DNA of 13,874 bases from CAYFMH01 sp964344775 (GTDB lineage Bacteria; Patescibacteriota; Gracilibacteria; UBA4473): assembly GCA_964344775.1 (NCBI GenBank), contig CAYFOO010000037.1:1-13874 (forward strand), in the 5' to 3' direction. Made by a program: the position numbers and the translations under genes. Shown here piece after piece: positions 1 through 4,953 of this stretch; within the stretch, counting starts at the first letter, position 1; every line of letters starts with the position of its first letter. The notes under the pieces were generated by a model. The model was not told the origin of the DNA, made no database searches, and was given only the letters and a program-made list of their open reading frames with translations.

Positions 1-128
1 CTTACATCAAACTAATTCATGTTGCCCCAAATTTTTTGAATATCCATGTTTTTTTACAAAAAAAATAAAACATATAAACTCCGTATGAAAATTCTTAATT
101 TGTCATTCGTAATTTGTAATTAAATAAA
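1..128. other. AT-rich leader upstream of hisS
   Basis: No gene is visible here. The stretch is very AT-rich, with A and T runs around 50-70 that could form a weak hairpin (ATGTTTT near 48 against AAAACAT near 66). A TTGTCA at about 101-106 could be a -35 box for hisS, but no good -10 box sits at the right distance, so I do not call a promoter. No Shine-Dalgarno sequence precedes the hisS ATG. Confidence 0.4.
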
Positions 129-1484
129 ATGTCAAAACTCAACGTCTCAACTCCCAGTGGTTTCCCAGAATTCTCTCCCGCAGAAGAACGGATAAAACAA
201 AATTGGATCCGAATTATTGCTGAAGTTTTTGAAAAAAACGGATTTATGCCGATCACCACTCCCCTCGTAGAACGGGAGGAAAATCTCGTCGCAAAAGGTG
301 GAAATCCAAAAGAAATGTACGTACTCAAAAGGCTGCTGGACGAAGAAGGTGATGACAGTCATTCGGGAATGGCTTGCCGATTTGATCACACGGTTCCCCT
401 CGCACTCTACGTAGCTCGACACTTTTCGGAGCTTTCTTTTCCTTTTAAAAGGTACTCGATCGGACCAGTACTCCGTGGAGAAAGAGCCCAAAAAGGTCGA
501 TACCGACAATTTGATCAGTGTGACATCGACGTGATCGGAAGTGAACATCTGTCCCTCCTCAACGATGCCCAGATGCCCTCGATCATTATTCAGATTTTTG
601 AGAGGCTCAACATTGGCGACTTCGTCGTGCGAATTAATAATCGAAAGATTTTGACGGGATTTTTTGAGTCCCTCGGGATCGAAGGAGAAAAAATTAAACA
701 AACCCTCGACATCGTCGATGATCTGGAAAAAATCGGACATGGAAAAGTGTTTGAACAACTAGAAAAAGAAGACCTCTCAAAAGAAGTCGCACAAAAAATC
801 CTCGACTTCACAGAAATCACCGGTACCACGGATGAGATTTTCAAAAAAATCACAGGCTTTGTGGAGAATGAAAATTTCACTCAAGGAATCGAAGATCTCA
901 AAACGGTGGTCGATGGCATCCGTGCCATGGGGGTAGATGAAAATCGTTTCCGAGTGGATCTCTCGATTGCTCGAGGACTCGACTACTACACCGGGACGGT
1001 TTTTGAGACAAATCTGCTGAACGAGAAGGGGGAAATCAATAAATCCCTCGGATCGATTTGCTCTGGAGGCCGATTTGATGATCTGGCTGGTGTCTTCACG
1101 GGGAGAAACTTGCCAGGAGTCGGAATCTCGATTGGACTGACAAGATTACTCCCACAGCTCATCGAAGCGGGAATAATTAAACTGGAAAAATCCTCTCCCT
1201 CCGATGTCCTCGTCATCGCCATGAGTGAAGCTGAAATGCCAAAAGCCCTGAAGATCGGAGAGAGTCTCAGAAAAGCCGGAATTGCCACAGAAAATTATCT
1301 GGAGGCGAAAAAAATTGGCAAACAGTTTGATTATGCAGACAAGCTCGGGATCCCCTACTGCATCGTGATCGGAGAAGATGAGGCCAAAAACAACACGGTT
1401 CAGCTCAAAAATATGCAGTCTGGGGATCAGGAGGAGGTAAAAATGGGGGATTTGGAAGAAAAAATAAAATCCTCCCTCAAATAA
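129..1484 (+). CDS. hisS: Histidyl-tRNA synthetase
   Basis: This cytosolic class II enzyme charges tRNA-His with histidine using ATP. At 451 residues it is close to the usual length of 420-470. The class II motif 2 region lies at about 111-137, with the ATP-binding R116-G-E-R loop followed by RYRQFDQCDIDVIG. The histidine-specific motif ARGLDYYTG is at 281-289, and motif 3 GVGISIGLTRL is at 330-340. The C-terminal anticodon-binding domain runs from about 357 to the end. Where many bacterial enzymes have LRPEGT, this one has CRFDHTVPLALYVA (83-96). That resembles the archaeal/eukaryote-like branch (LRFDLTVP type), so it is probably not the ordinary proteobacterial form. The start is the first ATG of a frame with good N-terminal homology features, and there is no Shine-Dalgarno sequence. 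It stands alone and is followed by a repeat-rich RNA region. Identification is secure; branch assignment is by eye. Confidence 0.97.
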   Translation: MSKLNVSTPSGFPEFSPAEERIKQNWIRIIAEVFEKNGFMPITTPLVEREENLVAKGGNPKEMYVLKRLLDEEGDDSHSGMACRFDHTVPLALYVARHFSELSFPFKRYSIGPVLRGERAQKGRYRQFDQCDIDVIGSEHLSLLNDAQMPSIIIQIFERLNIGDFVVRINNRKILTGFFESLGIEGEKIKQTLDIVDDLEKIGHGKVFEQLEKEDLSKEVAQKILDFTEITGTTDEIFKKITGFVENENFTQGIEDLKTVVDGIRAMGVDENRFRVDLSIARGLDYYTGTVFETNLLNEKGEINKSLGSICSGGRFDDLAGVFTGRNLPGVGISIGLTRLLPQLIEAGIIKLEKSSPSDVLVIAMSEAEMPKALKIGESLRKAGIATENYLEAKKIGKQFDYADKLGIPYCIVIGEDEAKNNTVQLKNMQSGDQEEVKMGDLEEKIKSSLK

Positions 1485-1489
1485 CCTTC

Positions 1490-1618
1490 GTCATCCCGAC
1501 TTGCTCGGGATCCCTGCCAGGCAGTACAACCAAAGAGATTCTGGGCATCCATCCTCCGAAGTAGAAGGCTTTTAAAAATACTTTTTACTTCTACGGAGGA
1601 CGGGAGCCAGAATGACGT
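1490..1618. repeat. Dispersed palindromic repeat after hisS
   Basis: This is a nested inverted repeat. The outer arms are GTCAT near 1490 and ATGAC near 1612. Inside them are a hairpin CCCGA/TCGGG (1495-1509), an ATTCTGG/CCAGAAT pair (about 1534 and 1606), and long arms CTCCGAAGTAGAAGG/CTTCTACGGAGG around 1553-1600. It resembles the REP/MITE-like 'GTCAT...ATGAC' elements scattered in many bacterial genomes. It may also help end hisS transcription. Confidence 0.7.
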
Positions 1619-1748
1619 CTATATTTTTAGCTTTCAACTTTCGACTTTTAGCTTTTTTCTTTGTTAATTTGCAATTCCCCCCGCTTCAGATTAGAATAAG
1701 TGAGATGAAAAATTGTTTAAGACAAGAGATCATCACAAAATCCCCAAA

Positions 1749-1790
1749 CCTTCTCTTCGCAAGGAAAAATATAAGAAGAATAAGAGAAGG
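1749..1790. repeat. CCTTCTCTT hairpin repeat, copy A
   Basis: Perfect 9-bp arms CCTTCTCTT (1749-1757) and AAGAGAAGG (1782-1790) enclose an A-rich loop. The same element recurs at 2752-2795 with the same arms and a diverged loop, and a half copy sits at 2227-2236. This is a small dispersed intergenic palindrome. Confidence 0.7.
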
Positions 1791-1846
1791 TGGCGACCTG
1801 TCCGCCGAAGCTGCGACGTACTCTGAAGCCTTGGCGAAGGAGGAGG
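1791..1846. repeat. Short GC-rich repeat with CCGAAG / TTGGCGAAGG motifs
   Basis: This stretch of alternating CCGCCGAAGC and CCTTGGCGAAGGAGGA words can fold on itself. Related words (CCTTCGTAGCC, CTTCGGCGGAGTAGGC) occur at 13559-13610. I infer a dispersed intergenic repeat family. The open frame through it has no protein-like character. Confidence 0.5.
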
Positions 1847-1898
1847 CTCAATCTTAAAAAATATATCATTCATCACGAGCCGGATGAGTTTCTCAAAC

Positions 1899-1919
1899 AA
1901 AATGAAAATATCATTTTCA
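1899..1919 (-). terminator. Weak terminator candidate for tRNA-like RNA 1
   Basis: On the minus strand a 7-bp A/T hairpin (TGAAAAT, loop GAT, ATTTTCA) is followed by TTTT. It begins four bases after the closing helix of the tRNA-like RNA. It is AT-only and therefore weak, and copy 2 does not have it: there the helix is followed by a run of seven T (2432-2426). Confidence 0.35.
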
Positions 1920-1922
1920 AAT

Positions 1923-2016
1923 GCCCTGGTGGAGGCAGGGGGAATCGAACCCCAAAAAAATCAAAATGACAAGTTTGATTGTTGGGCCACCAACACTGCC
2001 CCCGATCACCAGGGCC
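1923..2016 (-). ncRNA. tRNA-like RNA 1 (UGU-containing loop, extended closing helix)
   Basis: The core is 1927-2003. A 7-bp acceptor stem pairs GGGGGCA (2003-1997) with TGCCTCC (1937-1931), followed by discriminator A and an encoded CCA (1929-1927). The T arm is classical, with loop TTCGATT, but its outermost pair (T-C) is mismatched. The D-like arm is GTTG-GTGGCC-CAAC. The anticodon-like arm has a 6-bp stem (AATCAA/TTGATT) and a 10-nt loop, ACTTGTCATT. Beyond the acceptor an extra 8-bp helix, GCCCTGGT with ACCAGGGC, pairs the leader with the CCA tail and leaves a 4-nt bulge (GATC). The predicted start from the minus promoter falls at 2015-2016, exactly at the foot of this helix. The oversized loop, the C after a would-be UGU anticodon and the short D loop argue against an ordinary tRNA. 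It could be a degenerate tRNA-Thr or tmRNA-derived piece, but compensatory changes against copy 2 argue for a functional fold. Confidence 0.75.
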
Positions 2017-2021
2017 GAAGC

Positions 2022-2049
2022 ATTGTACAAAAGAAAAAAAGTTTGACAA
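2022..2049 (-). promoter_or_regulatory. Promoter of tRNA-like RNA 1
   Basis: On the minus strand TTGTCA (2049-2044) is followed after 16 bases by TACAAT (2027-2022). The start predicted 6-7 bases downstream is 2015-2016, the first base of the closing helix. The -35 box shares five of six positions with the opposite-strand -35 box. Confidence 0.7.
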
Positions 2050-2071
2050 ACACCCCCTTCTGGGATATACT
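2043..2071 (+). promoter_or_regulatory. Promoter of small RNA 1
   Basis: TTGACA (2043-2048), a 17-base spacer and TATACT (2066-2071) make a near-consensus sigma-70 promoter. The -35 region is the near-palindrome GTTTGACAAAC (2041-2051), which also serves the divergent minus-strand promoter. Confidence 0.8.
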
Positions 2072-2077
2072 TCAAGC

Positions 2078-2148
2078 ATCAACTGACAAGTTTGATTGTT
2101 TTGACCACCACACTGGTCGAACCCCAAAATCCCCATTTTGGGGTTTTT
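2078..2148 (+). ncRNA. Small RNA 1, permuted antisense to tRNA-like RNA 1
   Basis: This RNA of about 71 nt is bounded by a near-consensus promoter and a strong terminator, with no room for a protein gene. Near its 5' end block A (2084-2100, 17 nt) is identical to 1967-1983 on this strand. It is therefore fully complementary to the loop and 5' stem of the anticodon-like arm of the tRNA-like RNA. Block B (2117-2129, 13 nt) equals 1945-1957, complementary to the 5' side of the T arm, and is also the left arm of the terminator. The block order is A-B here but B-A in the tRNA-like locus. A 5-bp hairpin GACCA/TGGTC (2103-2118) sits between them. I infer an antisense regulator or decoy acting on the partner; no known family is recognised. 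Confidence 0.72.
2122..2148 (+). terminator. Rho-independent terminator of small RNA 1
   Basis: A 9-bp stem CCCCAAAAT/ATTTTGGGG with loop CCCC is followed by TTTTT. The left arm and the bases just before it are complementary to the T arm of the tRNA-like RNA. Confidence 0.9.
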
Positions 2149-2248
2149 GATATAAAAATTTAAATTTCCAAAGATGAAAAACCTACCAAAAACCAGAAAC
2201 CACCAAAAAATCTCCGCACCTTCCAAACCTTCTCTTCGTCTTCATTGT

Positions 2249-2411
2249 TGTCATTCCGAACAAAAGCAAAAGAAAAATCCTGTGAGGAATCTTTTGATTA
2301 GACATTGTACAAAAAGATCTCTCGCCTGGCCTGCGAAGCTTTTAAAAAATAGTTATAAACTACAGTCTTTTGGATTTAAGCGAAGTGGGCTCGTTCCTCC
2401 TCGAGATGACA
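2249..2411. repeat. Dispersed GTCATTCCG-type palindromic element
   Basis: The outer arms are TGTCAT (2249-2254) and ATGACA (2406-2411). Inner segments are GAGGAATCTTTT (about 2283) and AAAAAGATCT (about 2310), plus GCGAAGTGGGCTCGTTCCTCCTCGAG near the end. This layout is that of the widespread 'TGTCATTCCGAGC...' intergenic elements. It lies between the two RNA cassettes. The open frame across it reads as repeat translation, not as a protein. Confidence 0.6.
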
Positions 2412-2440
2412 AGTGGGGGGGAATGAAAAAAATATTAAAT

Positions 2441-2532
2441 GCCCTGGTGGAGGCGGGGGGAATCGAACCCCAAAACCAGGATGACGAGTCTGGTTGTTGG
2501 GCCACCAACACCGCCCCCGCGTACCAGGACGC
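2441..2532 (-). ncRNA. tRNA-like RNA 2 (CGU-containing loop, extended closing helix)
   Basis: The core is 2445-2518. The acceptor stem pairs GGGGGCG (2518-2512) with CGCCTCC (2455-2449), then discriminator A and encoded CCA. The T arm with loop TTCGATT and the D-like hairpin are identical to copy 1. The anticodon-like arm is a 6-bp stem AACCAG/CTGGTT with 10-nt loop ACTCGTCATC. Against copy 1 there are three double compensatory changes: acceptor pair 7 (A-T to G-C), anticodon-like pair 3 (T-A to C-G) and pair 6 (A-T to G-C). The extended helix is GTCCTGGT (2530-2523) with ACCAGGGC (2448-2441); its one change is a G-U wobble on the minus strand, which supports this strand. The bulge is ACGC. 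After the helix comes ATTTAATA and seven T. It is not an ordinary tRNA for the same reasons as copy 1. Confidence 0.77.
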
Positions 2533-2536
2533 AAGG

Positions 2537-2564
2537 AAGATATCGAATAAAAAACGTTTGACAA
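2537..2564 (-). promoter_or_regulatory. Promoter of tRNA-like RNA 2
   Basis: On the minus strand TTGTCA (2564-2559), 16 bases, then TATCTT (2542-2537). The predicted start at 2530-2532 again falls at the foot of the extended helix. The -35 box overlaps that of the opposite promoter by five bases, as in copy 1. Confidence 0.62.
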
Positions 2565-2586
2565 GAAAAACTGTTCAGAGTATAAT
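2558..2586 (+). promoter_or_regulatory. Consensus promoter of small RNA 2
   Basis: TTGACA (2558-2563), a 17-base spacer and TATAAT (2581-2586) match the sigma-70 consensus at all twelve positions. This is the strongest promoter seen in the window. Confidence 0.88.
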
Positions 2587-2592
2587 GAACGC

Positions 2593-2663
2593 GGTTGACG
2601 AGTCTGGTTGCAACTTACCACTGCACCGCTATCGAACCCCAAAATTTCCATTTTGGGGTTTTT
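2593..2663 (+). ncRNA. Small RNA 2, permuted antisense to tRNA-like RNA 2
   Basis: This RNA is about 71 nt, the same length as small RNA 1. Block A (2596-2610, 15 nt) equals 2482-2496 and is complementary to the anticodon-like loop and 5' stem of tRNA-like RNA 2. Block B (2631-2644, 14 nt) equals 2462-2475 and is complementary to the 5' T arm; it forms the left arm of the terminator. Block A differs from that of small RNA 1 at three positions, and each difference is mirrored in its own tRNA-like partner, so cognate pairing is perfect while cross pairing has three non-Watson-Crick positions. The middle (2611-2630) is less similar to the partner. Readthrough would run toward the gene at 2851. 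The function is unknown; I infer trans-acting or antitermination-type regulation. Confidence 0.74.
2637..2663 (+). terminator. Rho-independent terminator of small RNA 2
   Basis: A 9-bp stem CCCCAAAAT/ATTTTGGGG with loop TTCC is followed by TTTTT. The stem is identical to that of copy 1 while the loop differs. Its left arm overlaps the block complementary to the tRNA-like T arm. Confidence 0.9.
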
Positions 2664-2751
2664 GGTTTACAATATCTAATAGAGTAAAATGAAAAATACC
2701 TCAAAAACCAGAACACATCAGAAAATCTCCAAAATCTCCACCCCTTCCAAA

Positions 2752-2795
2752 CCTTCTCTTCACAAGGGCAAAATACAGGGACGTATAAGAGAAGG
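2752..2795. repeat. CCTTCTCTT hairpin repeat, copy B
   Basis: The arms CCTTCTCTT (2752-2760) and AAGAGAAGG (2787-2795) match the element at 1749-1790. It lies in the leader of the secreted protein gene. An open frame that starts at 2689 runs through it without protein-like character. Confidence 0.7.
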
Positions 2796-2850
2796 TGCTG
2801 AGGCACGAATAAAAAAGCAAAAGAAACAGCACGAAGCGGTTGAGTTTCCC

Positions 2851-4416
2851 ATGAAAAAATTATTCTTAATCTCATTATTCGGAATTTTTGTTTTTTGGGG
2901 AGGAGAAGTGAGTTTTGCAGCAAACAGAGAACACCAAAAATGCAATCCAAAGCTTAAAGGAGGAGATTGTTTAACAGGAAATAATAATTTAGTTTGTGCT
3001 AGTGTGGGTCGATCTTCTCGTTTTTTTTGTACAAAAAGAGAAGAAGTAAAACATGCTGCGTGTGACGAAAAACAAGAAGTTAGATGTAAAAAACCATTAG
3101 TTTGTGCTGACTTAAGTGAAATTCATGATAAAACTTGTACCGCACCTATATCAAAAAAGCTTCAACCATGTGATGAAAGCCAAGGAGTTAGATGTCAAAC
3201 AGGACTAACTTGTGCTCTAAGGAAGAATACTGATAAAATAAAAAGCTGTATTACCCAAGAGATGATTGACCGTCGTGACAGAATAGCCACTAGAGATGCA
3301 AAAGCAGGATCAAAGGAAAACTATGAGGCCTGCACTCAAGATACTGACTGTAAAAGTAAAAAATGTAATATATCATTAAAAATTTGCTCACCAAAAGAAG
3401 GATTCAAAGCTGGAGAAAAATGTTCCTATAAAACAGATTGTGTAAGTGGATATTGTAGCTCAGACACAAATGTATGCCTTGAAAAAAAAGGAGCAGGAGA
3501 AGAATGTGAAAGTTTTGGTGAATGTAAAAGTAACAAATGTGAAATAGATAAAAAACTAATGAAAACTGTTTGTATTGGAGGGGGCTCTCCTGCAGACCAA
3601 AAAAAAACAACTACCCCAGAAGAAAAAGCCAAACCAGACTCAACAGGTCAAAACTACGACTGCAAACCCAACGAAGTCTGGGATGAAGCTGCACTTGCTT
3701 GTGCCACAAAATGTACTAGCTCCAGCACCGGACAAGCAGGATATTGTACTACAGATCAATCTAGTTGTACGGAGAATATCGGCGACGATGCCGACCCAGA
3801 AGCAGATGGCTGTAATACAAATGAAGTCTGCTGTGCACTCGATGAATCTATGACAGAAACTCCCTCCGAAGGATCTGGTGAAGGAAGTGGATCAGGAGGA
3901 GGCTCTGGTGGGCCTGATCTCGGAGATGCAATCGGAGGGGCAATAGGAGCTGCAGCAGGGGCAGCCGGAGGATTACTTCAGGGCGTTGGGAATATTGCTG
4001 GTGGAGCACTCGGCATCGCAGGAGATGCTATCTCCGGCATCTTGAGAAACATACTTGGAGGCGGAGGTGGAGGTGGTGGAGCTGGAGGGAGAGGAGGGTG
4101 TCCTGGCGGGACAGTTTTTTGTGGCCCGGGCGTCTCGGGCGGAGCCGGGCTGGTCAAACAAAATCTCGACAGCAGCGTCTACAAACAACACGACCTGAAG
4201 AAACTCATGATCAGTTGGACTCGATTCCTCTACCCGATCGCCGCACTCGCCGCCGTGATCGCTCTCGTCTGGGCTGGGTTCCTCTACATCACCGCCTTCG
4301 GTGACGATAGCCGTACCGAGATGGCCAAAAAAATCATCATCTGGGTCGTCGCCGGTATCCTACTCATCATGGGATCATTTGCCATCGTGAATACCATCAT
4401 CGGAGCCGCATTTTAA
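2851..4416 (+). CDS. Secreted Cys-rich protein with C-terminal TrbC/VirB2-like two-helix module
   Basis: The product has 521 residues from the ATG at 2851. I chose this start because a signal peptide begins here (MKK, hydrophobic LFLISLFGIFVFWGG, likely cut after VSFA) and because the frame upstream is repeat sequence. The exported part holds 34 cysteines. First come three units of the type C-x7/8-C-x5/8-C-x10/11-C, then three units C-x5-C-x4-C-x6/10-C, a Dickkopf-like spacing suggesting small disulfide knots. A further Cys-containing segment leads to a Ser/Gly stretch, Ala/Gly-rich helices and an eight-Gly run. The last 70 or so residues hold two membrane helices (FLYPIAALAAVIALVWAGFL and IIIWVVAGILLIMGSFAIV) joined by a short charged loop, like the TrbC/VirB2 pilin-type proteins frequent in CPR genomes. 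I infer a surface-displayed protein anchored or assembled through this module. The 5' part is clearly more AT-rich than the 3' part. Confidence 0.85.
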   Translation: MKKLFLISLFGIFVFWGGEVSFAANREHQKCNPKLKGGDCLTGNNNLVCASVGRSSRFFCTKREEVKHAACDEKQEVRCKKPLVCADLSEIHDKTCTAPISKKLQPCDESQGVRCQTGLTCALRKNTDKIKSCITQEMIDRRDRIATRDAKAGSKENYEACTQDTDCKSKKCNISLKICSPKEGFKAGEKCSYKTDCVSGYCSSDTNVCLEKKGAGEECESFGECKSNKCEIDKKLMKTVCIGGGSPADQKKTTTPEEKAKPDSTGQNYDCKPNEVWDEAALACATKCTSSSTGQAGYCTTDQSSCTENIGDDADPEADGCNTNEVCCALDESMTETPSEGSGEGSGSGGGSGGPDLGDAIGGAIGAAAGAAGGLLQGVGNIAGGALGIAGDAISGILRNILGGGGGGGGAGGRGGCPGGTVFCGPGVSGGAGLVKQNLDSSVYKQHDLKKLMISWTRFLYPIAALAAVIALVWAGFLYITAFGDDSRTEMAKKIIIWVVAGILLIMGSFAIVNTIIGAAF

Positions 4417-4441
4417 TTCACTCCCTTTTGTGCTCCCCTTC

Positions 4442-4502
4442 TCCCCTGTCTCCCCTGATAAGGGGAGATGCCCGAAGGGCAGAGGGGTTGGGAGACACAG
4501 GA
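4442..4502. repeat. Hairpin-rich intergenic repeat
   Basis: Nested palindromes are TCCCCTGATAAGGGGA (4451-4466) and TGCCCGAAGGGCA (4469-4481), enclosed by CCTGTCTCCC against GGGAGACACAGG. Translation in frame with the next gene gives MPEGQRG-type repeat peptide, so the gene does not start here. It may also act as a terminator for the gene ending at 4416. Confidence 0.7.
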
Positions 4503-4554
4503 AAAAGCCCTGGATAGAGGGGTTGTGAGCACAACTATCAGTTTTTTCAAATCC

Positions 4555-4947
4555 ATGCTCAATCAAACCCAAAAAAACAAATCCCTCGGAGCCGCCGGCG
4601 AAATCATCGCGGCGAATTTTCTCATAAAAAAAGGCTACCAGCTGATCGAAAAAAATGTCCACGCCCAGGGCGGTGAAATTGACCTCGTGATGAAAGATCC
4701 AGAAAATATCTACACGATGGTAGAAGTAAAAACACGAAAATCAAATGCTTTTGGCGATGGTGCCTCGGCAATCACAAAGTCAAAACTAGAAAAAATCTGT
4801 TCCGCCGCAGAACACTACTTCCTGAAGAAATTAGAACTAAACGAAGTACCAGACTTTCAGATTGATGCCGTGATCGTAGAAATCAAAAACGGTGAAGCAT
4901 CATGCGAGCACTTCGAGGATGTCGGGATGGAGGATTGTGAGTGGTGA
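4555..4947 (+). CDS. YraN/UPF0102 family endonuclease-fold protein
   Basis: The product has 130 residues, typical for the family (about 115-130). It opens with LGAAGEIIAANFLIKKGY and continues with N-V-x-GGEIDLVMKD and MVEVKTRKS, the usual E...GEID...EVK pattern of a PD-(D/E)XK nuclease-like fold. Family members are predicted, not well-proven, DNA-processing nucleases. The ATG at 4555 places the conserved Lys-Ser-Leu-Gly-Ala-x-Gly-Glu near the N-terminus, as in relatives; a longer frame upstream is repeat-derived. There is no Shine-Dalgarno sequence. It converges with the minus-strand operon that ends at 4954, with a gap of only 6 bases. Family assignment is confident; activity is not known. 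Confidence 0.92.
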   Translation: MLNQTQKNKSLGAAGEIIAANFLIKKGYQLIEKNVHAQGGEIDLVMKDPENIYTMVEVKTRKSNAFGDGASAITKSKLEKICSAAEHYFLKKLELNEVPDFQIDAVIVEIKNGEASCEHFEDVGMEDCEW

Positions 4948-4953
4948 TTGATT

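Larger units (their letters stand above)
1923..2236. repeat. Duplicated RNA cassette, copy 1
   Basis: This is the first of two diverged copies of one unit (the other is 2441-2761). The order is minus-strand tRNA-like RNA, divergent promoters, plus-strand small RNA with terminator, then a shared tail beginning ATGAAAAA.CCT and ending in the CCTTCTCTTC half-repeat. Similarity is highest in the acceptor, D, anticodon-like and T arms, the promoter region and the terminator. Spacers have drifted. Copy 1 is separated from copy 2 by a palindromic repeat at 2249-2411. Confidence 0.8.
2441..2761. repeat. Duplicated RNA cassette, copy 2
   Basis: This is the second copy of the unit at 1923-2236, with the same order of parts: tRNA-like RNA on the minus strand, overlapping divergent promoters, small RNA and terminator on the plus strand, then the ATGAAAAATACC tail leading into the CCTTCTCTT hairpin. 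The tail of copy 2 leads directly toward the secreted protein gene at 2851. Confidence 0.8.

Noticed and set aside
1923..2530. Calling the two elements ordinary tRNA genes
   Set aside because: The acceptor and T arms fit, but the anticodon-like loop is 10 nt, position 37 would be C, the D loop is short and the CCA end is paired in an extended helix. I list them as tRNA-like RNAs.
1923..2530. tmRNA or two-piece tmRNA
   Set aside because: The GGGGGC...GCCTCCACCA ends resemble tmRNA, but the GGTTTCGACGG-type D region, the pseudoknots and a tag reading frame are missing.
1923..2663. CRISPR array or tracrRNA-like locus
   Set aside because: There are only two copies with no regular spacers, and no cas-like gene is nearby. 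The repeats are structured RNA genes.
1612..2692. Open frames across 1612-1857, 1884-2150 and 2174-2692
   Set aside because: They run through palindromic repeats, promoters and RNA loci; their peptides are translations of repeats with no protein-like features.
2689..2850. Upstream start at 2689 for the secreted protein
   Set aside because: This stretch is the duplicated cassette tail and a hairpin repeat; the signal peptide begins at the ATG at 2851.
4468..4554. Upstream start at 4468 for the YraN-like protein
   Set aside because: The extra residues are translated from a hairpin repeat, and the family N-terminus fits the ATG at 4555.
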